A stretch of DNA of 64,000 nucleotides from Leptolyngbya sp. SIO1E4 (GCA_010672825.2 JAAHFU020000004.1:744001-808000); one strand, 5' to 3'; positions 50,178-58,811 are shown, numbered from the stretch's first letter. The notes: generated from the sequence alone by a model not told the origin. Numbers and translations are program-made.

Positions 50178-51059
50178 ATGATTCCACCGAATATTTCCCG
50201 TTTGCTACGCAGGATAGGCATTCCAGCAGGTATCGCATTATCTGTCTCTGGTGCGCTAGGGCTAACTTTATTCTCGAATATTTCACTGACATTTAACCTG
50301 TTCAGCCGTGATATCAATATCACGACTGGTGATATCACAATCAATACACCAGACGCTGATGAGGAACCGACTTCAGAGCCTTCTAACCCTGAAATTGTGT
50401 TTAATCCTGTCATCACGATTACGATGCCTGACGTCGTTTTTACCCCAGAGATTTTAGTTGACAATACTGACAGCACAAACATTGAGTTTGATGGCAGTGA
50501 TATCCAGCTAAATTTCCCGTCGCCGGAGGTGCCGGATCTGCAATTTGACCCCAATATCGACATTGACAATAACAACCAGATTGATCTGCAAACTCCGGTT
50601 TCTCTAGAGGGTGAAATGCCTTGGCCTCAGCTCTATCCGCCGAATAAGCGCCCAAAACCTGAGGTTCCCTTAGCGATCTCCCTCACCCAATTGCCTAAGG
50701 GCGCTTTACCTGGTGAACCAGCCAGCACTCTTGTTCCAAAGGCAGAGCCCGTTAAAGCGCAACCCCAGGCCGATGGGGAAACTCCCCTGCCAGTGCAGAC
50801 TGAGAACCCGTCAGATGGGTTTGAGCCCACGCGGCTAGACGCTGAGCCAGCACTGCTTAAGTTGGTTCCGCCTGACCCGAATGAAGCCCGCATCTTGCCC
50901 ACACTGCAAAGACAACCCATGCTGGCGGCTGAGAAGATTCCAGAGACTCCTTTCATGCTGGCGACTGAGAAGATTCCAGAGACTCCGTTACGGGCAGGTC
51001 TGGCTGTCTGTGGGGGGTGGCTCTTGCTACGGAGACGGGGGAAGCGAAGTAGAAGGTAG
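50178..51059 (+). CDS. Secreted protein with PEP-CTERM-like C-terminal anchor
   Basis: 293 residues. An N-terminal hydrophobic stretch (15-38) is followed by a low-complexity, acidic, Ile/Asp/Asn-rich segment (FNPVITITMPDVVFTPEI, DLQFDPNIDIDNNNQIDL) that may form a beta-helix-like stalk. A proline-rich linker and a short duplication (TEKIPETP motif twice) come next. The end, IPETP, then about 12 hydrophobic residues, then RRRGKRSRR, resembles a short PEP-CTERM sorting tail, suggesting surface retention after processing. The TGAATAAGY element makes it a presumed member of the protease regulon and a possible surface substrate (inference). No named family recognised. Confidence 0.7.
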   Translation: MIPPNISRLLRRIGIPAGIALSVSGALGLTLFSNISLTFNLFSRDINITTGDITINTPDADEEPTSEPSNPEIVFNPVITITMPDVVFTPEILVDNTDSTNIEFDGSDIQLNFPSPEVPDLQFDPNIDIDNNNQIDLQTPVSLEGEMPWPQLYPPNKRPKPEVPLAISLTQLPKGALPGEPASTLVPKAEPVKAQPQADGETPLPVQTENPSDGFEPTRLDAEPALLKLVPPDPNEARILPTLQRQPMLAAEKIPETPFMLATEKIPETPLRAGLAVCGGWLLLRRRGKRSRR

Positions 51060-51072
51060 AAGGCAGCTCATA

Positions 51073-51329
51073 AAGGGACAAATAGTCCCTTAGAAATGGA
51101 AGAAACGCCAAAGAAGCCGCTGTTGCCTATTATCTGGCATAAGAGTATGGATGGACTCTGACAGTGAAACCGATGTTTCAGTGGTGTTGAGCAATACCCG
51201 TAAGGCAGCTTGGTTCTGACCCTGTCAGGCTTAGAAAATTGGTGAAGCGATGGAGCTATCCCGTTTAGGAGAATCAGAGTGTCCTGAGGTGTCAGGCAGA
51301 GTCCTTTGCCCCCAAAGAGAGTGAATGCC
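51073..51329 (+). ncRNA. Candidate IS110 bridge-RNA region
   Basis: About 250 non-coding bases between the left end and the transposase start. They open with the hairpin AAGGGAC-AAATA-GTCCCTT (51073-51091). In IS110-type elements this region is transcribed as the bridge RNA that pairs with target and donor DNA (established for IS621). Position and length fit; I have not folded it. Confidence 0.45.
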
Positions 51330-52700
51330 ATGTCCCCTAATCCTCCGAAGCCGCTTGAGGTGATAGCGGCTCACGCGGCCGGTATTGATGTCGGTGCAGC
51401 CGAGCATTGGGTCTGTGTGCCCACCGGTGATGATAGGTGCGTCCGGTGCTTCGGCTGCTATACCCGCGACCTAGAAGCCATCGCCGATTGGCTAGAGTCG
51501 TATAGGGTGAGCACGGTCGCGATGGAATCAACCGGCGTCTACTGGCTGCCCCTATTCGAGGTGCTGGAAAGTCGAGGCTTCGAGGTTTGCCTGGTGAATG
51601 CCCGTCATCTCAAGAGTGTGCCAGGACGCAAAAGCGATATGCTCGATTGTCAATGGTTGCAGCAACTCCATAGCTACGGCTTGCTGCAAGGGTCTTTTCA
51701 TCCCGCACCAGCGATGCGAGTTTTGCGCAGCTATATCCGTCACCGGGAGAAGCTGGTGCGCAGTGGCATCGTCCATATTCAGCGGATGCAGAAGGCCCTG
51801 GAGCAGATGAATGTGCAACTGCATCGAGTGATTAGCGACATTACGGGCAAAACGGGCCTGAGCATTCTCCAGGCAATGATTGCGGGCGAGCGGGACCCGG
51901 TGAAGCTGGCCCAGTTGCGAGACCCGCGTATCAAAAGCTCGCCGGAGGAGATAGCGGCGGCTTTGACAGGAACTTATCGCGAAGACCTGCTGTTTGTCTT
52001 AAGGCAGGAGATGGGGTTGTACCAAACCTACCAGCGTCACATTCAGCAGTGCGACCAGCAAATCGAAGCTTACCTCAAGCAGTTGGAAGCCCAGAGAGAC
52101 AGTCCGCCGCGTCCGCCGTTACCGCCCTCTACCTCGAAGCGCAAAAAACCGAAGGGGAATGCGCCTGCCTTTGACCTGCGGAGTTATCTTTACCAGCTCA
52201 GTGGGGTAGATTTCACTCAAGTGGATGGTCTCGATGCCCTCTCAGTGGTCAATATCCTCTCCGAAGTGGGGCTTGACCCTTCCCGCTTTCCCTCCAGCAA
52301 GCACTTTACCTCTTGGTTGGGCCTCTCACCTGGCTCGCGCATCTCGGGGGGCAAGGTGCTCAGTTCTCGCACCCGCAAGGTGGTCAACCGCGCTGCCACT
52401 GCTTTTCGCATTGCAGCCCAGACCCTCTACCGCTCAGATTCAGCCTTAGGCGCTTTTTACCGACGCTTGAAAAGTCGCTTAGGGCCAGCCAAAGCCATTA
52501 CGGCGACAGCCCACAAATTAGCTCGCATCTTCTATAGACTCTGGCGCGACGGCACTGCCTACGAAGACCCCGGGGCCGATGTCTATGAAAAACGCTATCG
52601 GCAACGACTGGTCAAAAACTTACAACGAAAAGCTCACAGCCTTGGCCTCATGCTTGTTACAGACACTAGGGCTGACCTTGTCCCGGAGAGTGTTTCTTAG
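51330..52700 (+). CDS. IS110-family transposase (DEDD recombinase)
   Basis: 456 residues from the ATG at 51330 (GAGAGTG upstream). The RuvC-like N-terminal domain shows D in AGIDVGAAEHW, E in VAMESTGVYW, and the paired acids near GRKSDMLDCQWLQQL. The C-terminal Transposase_20 domain with its serine follows (LSVVNILSEVGLDPSRFPSS, WLGLSPGSRISGGKVLS). It appears full length and intact. The element ends are not marked by inverted repeats, as is normal for IS110. Confidence 0.92.
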   Translation: MSPNPPKPLEVIAAHAAGIDVGAAEHWVCVPTGDDRCVRCFGCYTRDLEAIADWLESYRVSTVAMESTGVYWLPLFEVLESRGFEVCLVNARHLKSVPGRKSDMLDCQWLQQLHSYGLLQGSFHPAPAMRVLRSYIRHREKLVRSGIVHIQRMQKALEQMNVQLHRVISDITGKTGLSILQAMIAGERDPVKLAQLRDPRIKSSPEEIAAALTGTYREDLLFVLRQEMGLYQTYQRHIQQCDQQIEAYLKQLEAQRDSPPRPPLPPSTSKRKKPKGNAPAFDLRSYLYQLSGVDFTQVDGLDALSVVNILSEVGLDPSRFPSSKHFTSWLGLSPGSRISGGKVLSSRTRKVVNRAATAFRIAAQTLYRSDSALGAFYRRLKSRLGPAKAITATAHKLARIFYRLWRDGTAYEDPGADVYEKRYRQRLVKNLQRKAHSLGLMLVTDTRADLVPESVS

Positions 52701-52789
52701 GAGAAGTCGGCTGTAGATCGACTAGCGGTTTCTTTTAGGGAATAGACCGCTCTCTGGCTTACAGAGTCGGAGAGCCCCGGCTGTCGCCG

Positions 52790-52849
52790 CCCCCTTTCAA
52801 AAGGGGGCTATTCACCTTCTGAAATGGAATGCCCCCTTTTGAAAGGGGG
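52790..52849. repeat. 19-bp perfect inverted repeat, MITE-like
   Basis: CCCCCTTTCAAAAGGGGGC at 52790-52808 is the exact reverse complement of 52831-52849. Each arm is itself nearly palindromic. It could be a small mobile repeat or a strong hairpin after the IS110 gene. Confidence 0.85.
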
Positions 52850-52914
52850 TTGGGGGGATCTCCAGGGGATTCGAGTTGTCGTCTGATTTTGTCGAATGGG
52901 TATAACCCAGCCTT

Positions 52915-53135
52915 TCATTCATCCTTGCGAAAGTTACTTAGATTCCGGTGAGCAACGCCCAGATTATTAAGTGTATTGGCTTGGCCTTGGGGATCTTCGA
53001 GCTCGTTGTAGAGAGCGAGTGCCTGTTCGAAGAACGGTAGTGATTCGCGAAACTGGCTGGTTTGGAGTCGCTGAATTCCTTGTTGAAAGAACCGTTCGGC
53101 TTCGGCTTGGCGAGCTTCAACTTTTGAGTTGTAGA
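52915..53135 (-). pseudogene. TPR gene fragment
   Basis: About 70 residues on the minus strand: VEARQAEAERFFQQGIQ, then SQFRESLPFFEQALALYNEL and ANTLNNLGVAHRNL, ending at the TGA at 52915. This is the first TPR and the linker of a TPR-CHAT-type protein (compare residues 35-110 of the gene at 1-472). It has neither signal peptide nor further repeats. It shows that the TPR-CHAT family once extended further right. Confidence 0.7.
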
Positions 53136-53169
53136 ATTCCCATGCAGCGGGGGCTGTGGGGATTTCATC
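53126..53169. repeat. Dispersed 44-bp intergenic repeat, copy 2
   Basis: GAGTTGTAGAATTCCC to GTGGGGATTTCATC, matching 46272-46315 with about seven differences. It adjoins the broken end of the TPR fragment. Confidence 0.7.
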
Positions 53170-53395
53170 TTTGCCCGTCTACCCTTCCGCGAGGTTCAGG
53201 ATGGCGAACCTGATCGACAGGGTCTGAAGGCAGCGAAATGCTCCCAGTCACGTGACTATGCTCCTCCTGAATATTCGCCTTACTGCCCTCACCGAAAGAT
53301 TAACCCCTCTCAATCGATCGCACTCACGTCAGGGTGCGGACGCAGCCACTCTGCAGGTGTAATAGAGCAAGACTGGATAGCTTGGCCTATCTGGT

Positions 53396-53730
53396 TCAGC
53401 CGTTCAACAGAGTATCTGGATCGATGCCCAACTCCCCCAGCTTGGCGGCTAGCACTTCACTCCGTTGCTGCTCTGTCACGGCCACTTCCTCAGGAGTTGG
53501 TATCAACTGCCCCTCTGCAGAGAAAAACCGCAGCTGATTTTCATAGACTCCTAGAAACAGCTGCAGTTGCTGACTCCATAACCAGCCTTCTGGTGTGGGT
53601 TCCAGTGCAACATATTGCCCATCCACCAGGTGAAATCCTTGAAACTCCAGCGTGTTAGGGTCAAACCAGAAGTAATCCGGCGTGCGGAAAGTATCTTGTG
53701 AATATCGGGCGAGCTGCGAGGCATTCAGGA
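53396..53730 (-). pseudogene. C-terminal fragment of a Uma2-family gene
   Basis: Minus-strand frame: RTPDYFWFDPNTLEFQGFHL, then GWLWSQQLQLFLGVYENQLR, TPEEVAVTEQQRSEVLAAKL and ELGIDPDTLL. This is the typical tail of long Uma2 proteins (strand domain plus coiled coil). The nuclease core that should come before YFWFDP is missing and no start is seen, so it is a decayed remnant. Confidence 0.7.
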
Positions 53731-53836
53731 CGTTTCGAGAATGCCCTCATCCACCCCTCGATCGCGGTTACTCTCCTGGCCAGTGGCCAAATTTCCCAGA
53801 CTCTAGAGCAAGCCCTAGGCACCAGCCATCCTGCCG

Positions 53837-54382
53837 TTAGAAGCGATCGCCGCCATTGAGCTCAGCTTCCATTTCATCGGCAGTTGTGAGAACCGCATAA
53901 AGAGCTGACCGCAGCTGTTCGGGGCTGCTATTGGCCTCAATTTGAGCAGTGAAGATAGTCAGATGCCGCTGATCCTGTAGTTCAACTGTCTGCCAGGCGC
54001 CCAGCTTTTTGTTGGCATTATCCTTCAAGAGCTGATTCGCCATTTCAGACGGCAATGCCCCCTCGCTCATGTTGGCTGGGGATGCAATGGTGCGAATTTC
54101 CATTTCCCCGAGGGTGCTCGTCGTAGAGCTGATATAGGCTACCTGAGTGCGATCGCCGTCAAACCGCATCCCAACCTTAATGACACCGCTCTCCTCAATC
54201 TCATAGTTAAATCCCAAACTGTCCAAAGCTTCTTGCACCCTAGAATCAGGCTCACCCTCCGTCGTCGCTTGCTGGGGTAATACTTGGGCATGAGCAGGCA
54301 AAACCACAGTTTCAGTAGGCTGCAACATGATGAGGGCTAGCGTTGCGGTGGCAAGGGTGATAAAGCTCTCAAGGAGTTTCAT
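53837..54382 (-). CDS. Secreted YbjN-like protein
   Basis: 181 residues with a signal peptide (1-33, ending LPAHAQ). The mature part (VQEALDSLGFNYEIEESGVI, VAYISSTTSTLGEMEIRTIA, then NKKLGAWQTV and PEQLRSALYAVLTTADEME) follows the strand-helix plan of YbjN / type III chaperone-like domains. These usually bind other proteins; the assignment is by pattern only. It has the TGAATAAGY element 67 bases upstream, the right-most copy in the window. It lies isolated between a Uma2 remnant and IS1. Confidence 0.65.
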   Translation of the reverse strand: MKLLESFITLATATLALIMLQPTETVVLPAHAQVLPQQATTEGEPDSRVQEALDSLGFNYEIEESGVIKVGMRFDGDRTQVAYISSTTSTLGEMEIRTIASPANMSEGALPSEMANQLLKDNANKKLGAWQTVELQDQRHLTIFTAQIEANSSPEQLRSALYAVLTTADEMEAELNGGDRF

Positions 54383-54423
54383 AATAAATAGTCTCCAGGG
54401 GTTTTGTCGCGTTCACCTCCTCA

Positions 54424-54449
54424 TACCTCTGGAGCAGCAGAACTTATTC
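54424..54449 (-). promoter_or_regulatory. TGAATAAGY promoter-like element, before YbjN-like gene
   Basis: TGAATAAGT, 10 bases, CAG, 2 bases, then GTATGA. GAATAAG starts 67 bases before the ATG at 54382. Confidence 0.55.
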
Positions 54450-54644
54450 ACGAGACCGCTTGCATCAATCCTGGGTGGCCCTCTGATATCAACTCTCCAA
54501 AGCAGCGCTACCTATCGCCACCCCACCGCCTGCGGCACCGGTTGGGAGGGGTTTGATCTGTCGCTTTAGAAACGGGAACTGGTATGAGATATTTTTGAAG
54601 TCCCATAGGTCTCGCGGGTAGTGTTCTAGACCTGTGGAAAGCAG

Positions 54645-55139
54645 TCATATAGCTCGGCCAAATTCGTAGCGGTTAATGAACACCCCAATGACAGTGTCAT
54701 GCATCAGCACCGATTTGGAAAAGCAAATAGTTTTGCGGGCTAACCGCTTGATGCGAGTGCGTAAAGTGAGGTGCTTACGCTCAATTTTCTGGGTATGGGC
54801 TTTGCCAATGGTGTGCTTTTGGGCGTCGAGTTGCCCTGAGTCAGTCCCCCAGTTGTCGGGGTAGAACTGCTGAATGCCAAAGGGGGTAAGTAACTCCATG
54901 AGGGTAGAGAGGGCGGTATTTTCATGGGGGGCGAGCACATAGGCGAGGACTTCATCGCTGGAATGATCCATCGCGTGCCAGAGCGATCGTTGCTGCCGCT
55001 TCGATTGCACAAAACTCCACATCTCATCCATCTCGGCTTCCACTCGCACGACCACGACCGCTGGTGGCGAGCTTTGGTGACGTTCGAGAGCCCTCTGATT
55101 AACCGGCTCCAAGTGACGATGGTTTTTTGAGTTCTTCAA
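54645..55139 (-). CDS. insB: IS1 transposase InsB frame
   Basis: 164 residues. It contains the catalytic part of IS1: D in VEAEMDEMWSFVQSK, D in YPDNWGTDSG, and the KIERKHLTLRTRIKRL motif. It is read by a -1 shift from InsA at a run of six A followed by C. Confidence 0.85.
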   Translation of the reverse strand: MKNSKNHRHLEPVNQRALERHQSSPPAVVVVRVEAEMDEMWSFVQSKRQQRSLWHAMDHSSDEVLAYVLAPHENTALSTLMELLTPFGIQQFYPDNWGTDSGQLDAQKHTIGKAHTQKIERKHLTLRTRIKRLARKTICFSKSVLMHDTVIGVFINRYEFGRAI

Positions 55140-55386
55140 TTACCGTTGTGGGGCTAATCTGCAACACCCGGGCGGTATCGCGGATGCCACTGCCGTTCAT
55201 GGCCAGTTCGCTGACTTGCTGTTTCACTGCCGGGACATGGCCGCGATAGGTATAGTCCAGGATGAAGGAGGCGCGGGTACAGTTCGTATTCCGGCAGCGA
55301 TAACGCTGTTTGCCTTCAGCGCTTTTGCCGTTTTTAACCCCATCCGTTGTGTGGCAGTGCGGACAACAGACCGGTTCTAAAACCAT
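55099..55386 (-). CDS. insA: IS1 InsA (zinc-finger/HTH) frame
   Basis: 95 residues with the zinc finger CCPHCHTTDGVKNG-RYRCRNTNC and a helix-turn-helix (NGSGIRDTARVLQISPTTVI). The frame overlaps InsB at A-AAA-AAC, the standard IS1 slippery site, so InsAB is probably made by programmed frameshift. Confidence 0.85.
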   Translation of the reverse strand: MVLEPVCCPHCHTTDGVKNGKSAEGKQRYRCRNTNCTRASFILDYTYRGHVPAVKQQVSELAMNGSGIRDTARVLQISPTTVIEELKKPSSLGAG

Positions 55387-55449
55387 GGAAAGTGATTACA
55401 GAGGGGACCACGTCCATCTTGCCTCAATACACAGGTCTAGAACATCACC

Positions 55450-55630
55450 GGGTGTTCCTCCCATACAGGTTCATGGGGAACCCCGCGAGCGTGACGATCA
55501 GTGGCTTGGCCGGGTAAAAGACGAATTACGCACGTCGTTTCCGATGGCCACCGGGCCGCTCGTACGAGCTACACTCATCCACTCAGAGAGTACCTGTGAC
55601 ATCATCCTGTGCGGGCATCATGCCATCTGC
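55450..55630 (+). pseudogene. Fragment of a condensation-domain (NRPS/acyltransferase-like) gene
   Basis: One frame gives DELRTSFPMATGPLVRATLI and CDIILCGHHAIC. That is the GPLVRA strand followed by the HHxxxDG active-site region of condensation-type domains, broken off before the DG. IS1 cuts the left side and the IS6 end (GGTTCTGCCGCAAA) cuts the right side. Only about 60 residues remain. Confidence 0.55.
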
Positions 55631-56083
55631 GGTTCTGCCGCAAAAACAAGGGGATGATACAGTTGAACGCTTATTCTCTCGATGTCATCGACCGACCGTT
55701 CTGAGTTCATGTCCCATCCGTCCTTGTTCAAGTGGAAACACTTCCAGCCTGAAATCATTCTGCTCAATGTCCGTTGGTATTGCCGCTATGCCTTGAGTTA
55801 TCGAGACTTGGAAGAAATGATGGCGGAGCGCGGTCTGCCCGTTGACCACAGTACGATTAACCGATGGGTTTTGCAGTATGGTCCGGAATTGGACAAACGC
55901 TGTCGGTCTCATTTGCATCCGACCAACGACTCGTCGCGGGTGGATGAAACCGACATCAACATCCGCAAACAATGGACGTATCTGTATCGCGTGGTAGATT
56001 CGAGCAGTCAAGCCTTAGACTTCATGCTGAGTAACAAGTGCGATGCTAAAACAGAACTGGTTAAGTTAACATCACTGTTCTGA
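55631..56083 (+). mobile_element. IS6-family remnant, right part lost
   Basis: It begins with an IS6-type end, GGTTCTGCCGCAAAAACAAG, then the transposase start. Similarity to the family stops near 56050 (after the NKCDAK motif) and no right end was found. Confidence 0.7.
55712..56083 (+). pseudogene. Truncated IS6-family transposase
   Basis: About 123 residues: FKWKHFQPEIILLNVRWYCR, RYALSYRDLEEMMAERGLPV, DHSTINRWVLQYGPELDKR, with the first catalytic Asp in SSRVDETDINIRKQWTYLYR. The second Asp and the Glu of the DDE triad are missing, and the last residues (ELVKLTSLF) come from unrelated sequence. Inactive. Confidence 0.8.
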
Positions 56084-56195
56084 AACTTGGAACTATGACT
56101 ATTCCTCTTGGTCTTGTCACAATAATTAAGTTGACAAGGCCAATTAGACCTATCAAACTTTTGAATAGTCCCAAGTACTGCCAACTAGCGATAAT

Positions 56196-57275
56196 ATGAT
56201 GGCCTTTTCAAATCGCCTGAATGAGCTTCTTGAAAATGAGAGCCAACGGCATCAATTTTCTGGAGCTGTCCTCATTAAACATCATGTGAATGAGTTATTT
56301 AAAGCGGCCTATGGCGATGCCAACAAGTCCTGGGGAATCAAAAATGAAACAAACACCCGTTTCCGTATAGCCTCTGTTTCTAAACTTTTTACAGCAGTAG
56401 CTATCCTACAGCTCATAGACAGCAAAAAGCTCAGTGTAGATACATGCATCGTTGACTGTCTTGACTTAGAAAACACGACAATTCCATACACGGTTACTAT
56501 CGGCCATTTGCTGACCATGACGGCTGGTATCGCCGATTGGTTTGAAGAGTCGGGTGACTGGGCTCAAGATTGGGCAGCTTTGTGCCGTGAATATTCTATT
56601 TATCAATTCAGGCATAACGAAGATTACCTGCCCCTGTTTATTAACAAGCCTCCTAATGCCCCTGTCGGTCAGCAGCATCAGTACAACAATGCCAGCTATA
56701 TTCTGTTAGGGCTGGCGATCGCTAAACTTTCGGGCCTGTCATATTTTGACTATGTAAGAACCCATATCTTTGCCAAAGCAAATATGATAAGCTCCGATTT
56801 TGTTGCCCTGGATGGAGTCGATAAAAACGTGGCTGAAGGCTACGTTCCAATCACCAACGCTGAAGAGGACGTTATCAACTGGCAGAAAAATATCTATTCC
56901 GCTACCCCTGAAGCGGCTGCCGACGGAGGAGCCACATCGACAGTAGAGGATTTAGCTCGTTTTGCTCATGCGCTCAGATCCGGACAGCTTTTATCCGCTG
57001 AAATGACATCAGCCATGCTCACTCCTAAAGTATTGGAAGATGATGAACCCTTCGACGGTTATATCTGGAAGTATGGCTACGGTAATCAGTTTTTAGAAGA
57101 TGAAGCCGGTACGATTGTTCGCTGGGGCCACACGGGTGAAGAGGATGGGGTTAGCTGTCGCTTTTACTACTATCCACAACAAAACATTGATGTGATTATC
57201 CTGGCCAATCAAAGTGAATGTGCCGGAAACATTGGATGGGAGATTCATGACCTTATCCTTGAAACTACCCCGTGA
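56196..57275 (+). CDS. Serine hydrolase, class C beta-lactamase-like (beta-lactamase/transpeptidase fold)
   Basis: 359 residues, no signal peptide, so probably cytoplasmic. The three family motifs are in order: S60-x-x-K63 in ASVSKLF, Y163-N-N in QYNNASYIL, and H312-T-G (in place of KTG) in WGHTGEEDG. Such proteins include esterases, peptidases and D-aminoacylases; substrate cannot be told, and antibiotic resistance is not implied. It is the only complete non-IS gene between 55 and 60 kb and is flanked by an IS6 remnant and IS4, so transfer as cargo is possible. Its base composition is more AT-rich than the CHAT genes. Confidence 0.9.
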   Translation: MMAFSNRLNELLENESQRHQFSGAVLIKHHVNELFKAAYGDANKSWGIKNETNTRFRIASVSKLFTAVAILQLIDSKKLSVDTCIVDCLDLENTTIPYTVTIGHLLTMTAGIADWFEESGDWAQDWAALCREYSIYQFRHNEDYLPLFINKPPNAPVGQQHQYNNASYILLGLAIAKLSGLSYFDYVRTHIFAKANMISSDFVALDGVDKNVAEGYVPITNAEEDVINWQKNIYSATPEAAADGGATSTVEDLARFAHALRSGQLLSAEMTSAMLTPKVLEDDEPFDGYIWKYGYGNQFLEDEAGTIVRWGHTGEEDGVSCRFYYYPQQNIDVIILANQSECAGNIGWEIHDLILETTP

Positions 57276-57329
57276 TCAGGATTACGTTTGATGCCAGTGT
57301 GAGTAACGCGGGTAAGAAGGGGTATGTCT

Positions 57330-58811
57330 GAATGTCACTGACGTAAGCCGAATCAAGCCACTAGTTTGGCTTTGAGAACGGAACGGGGTTGCTGCATTCT
57401 GGGGAAAGGCTTGGGTCGCCGCTTGACGACTCTGGGTTCACAGCGATGGGGTCTGAGGGGGACGACCAAGGTGCTGACGAGCAATAACAAGGTCTGGTAA
57501 AGCGGATGTCGCTTGTCACCGTGGGCTTGAGTCAGTTCTGGCCGAAAGTGGTTGAACTGTTGCCGCGTTCCCTGCAAAGACAATCGGGATGCCACCCCAG
57601 TTGCCTGCTGAGAAGCTTGCCACATCAGGGTGCGCAGTAGATTGTAGGCCAGGAGATGCATCCAGAGGTCCTTACGAACCATTGCGGGGGTTTTGACGGC
57701 AATCATCTCCATGTCTAAGGTGGTCTTGAGATGTCTGAGATTCACCTCAGTCGCCTGCCAACGGAGTTGATAGAGTTCGGCCAACTTGGCTTTGGGATAG
57801 CGTTTGGGGTCAAGCAAAGTGGTCACCAAGATGATTTGGGTGGGCCGAAATCCCGGCTGTTGGATGGACAAATGAACTTCGCGCACTGCCAGGGACATCG
57901 GCAAGGTCGCAAAGACCTCTGGCGTCATCGAGCGAGGACATTGGCTCGGGCGTTGCCAGACGACAAGATGGTCGCCAATGCCCAACTTTTTGCCCCGCCG
58001 AAAGTCACAGTGTCGGGCGTGATGCTTGCGAAAGACGCCATCGGCTCCGGCTGCTTGCACCCAAGCTAAATCGGCGTAGGTGCCGTAGGCCGAGTCGGCC
58101 ACCACGACATCGTCGCCGCTCAACTGAGCATACAACTGCCGTGCCAGCTGCCACTCACTGGTCGTAAAGGGGGCCATCGCAGCCGCTAGCACCGCTCCGG
58201 TGGTCACACAAAACCAGACGACCACGCGGGCGATGGGAAAGCCACAACCGGCTTTTTGACTACTGAGTTGGGGATACGCTTGTTGGTTAGCAACGGTATC
58301 GCTCATCTGTATCCCAGTGCCATCGAACGCTTTCACCCGCCGTCCACACCACAAGTGCTCCGGCTTGAGTTGAGCCTGCAACGCTGCCGCTGTGCGCGCC
58401 AGCAACGGGGGGAGCCCTTCAAAGGGCAGGCGTTTGCGCGCCTTGCTATACCCACCGGTATCTTCTGAAGGCAGGGTCTCGCCAGCTACCGCCAGCCAGG
58501 TGCTCACCCGTTTGACCGCCTGGCTCAGACTTTTATCGGCGTCGATGACCTGCGAGAGCCATGCCCACACCACCACTATGGGCGTATACAGCACCCGTCG
58601 ATAGCTCATAGTCTGGGCGGCGAGTACTTGAGCAATCTCACCTTCGCTGAGGACTTCAGCCAAGGGCAAACCGAGACTATCTTGGTACTTTTGCTTGAGG
58701 ATTTCCGCGCGATTCGGCATAGTCGAAGTATTGTTTGGGGCTTCAAGGCTTTGATCTTCTCAGATCACCGCTCTTGGAGCCTTTCCTTGACCGCTTACGT
58801 CAGCGCCATTC
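57330..58811 (-). mobile_element. IS4-family insertion sequence
   Basis: The terminal inverted repeat GAATGTCACTGACGTAAGC (57330-57348) pairs with GCTTACGTCAGCGCCATTC (58793-58811), 17 of 19 matching. It encloses one full-length transposase. No clear target duplication was seen by eye. Confidence 0.85.
57353..58720 (-). CDS. IS4-family transposase
   Basis: 455 residues. The DDE acids are visible: D in AFDGTGIQMSDT, D in VVVADSAYGTYAD, and E in YQLRWQATEVNLRHLKTTLD, the Y-(2)-R-(3)-E-(6)-K signature of IS4. The N-terminal helical domain is complete, so it should be functional. Confidence 0.92.
   Translation of the reverse strand: MPNRAEILKQKYQDSLGLPLAEVLSEGEIAQVLAAQTMSYRRVLYTPIVVVWAWLSQVIDADKSLSQAVKRVSTWLAVAGETLPSEDTGGYSKARKRLPFEGLPPLLARTAAALQAQLKPEHLWCGRRVKAFDGTGIQMSDTVANQQAYPQLSSQKAGCGFPIARVVVWFCVTTGAVLAAAMAPFTTSEWQLARQLYAQLSGDDVVVADSAYGTYADLAWVQAAGADGVFRKHHARHCDFRRGKKLGIGDHLVVWQRPSQCPRSMTPEVFATLPMSLAVREVHLSIQQPGFRPTQIILVTTLLDPKRYPKAKLAELYQLRWQATEVNLRHLKTTLDMEMIAVKTPAMVRKDLWMHLLAYNLLRTLMWQASQQATGVASRLSLQGTRQQFNHFRPELTQAHGDKRHPLYQTLLLLVSTLVVPLRPHRCEPRVVKRRPKPFPRMQQPRSVLKAKLVA

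Larger units (their letters stand above)
54617..55449 (-). mobile_element. IS1-family insertion sequence
   Basis: 833 bases with terminal inverted repeats sharing GTTCTAGACCTGTG (GGTAGTGTTCTAGACCTGTG on one side, GGTGATGTTCTAGACCTGTG reading inward on the other). It holds InsA and InsB in overlapping frames. No 8-9 bp target duplication was seen, so the flanks may have been rearranged since insertion. Confidence 0.85.

Noticed and set aside
56196-57275. Antibiotic-resistance beta-lactamase
   Set aside because: Has the fold motifs but no signal peptide and HTG in place of KTG; a general serine hydrolase is more likely.
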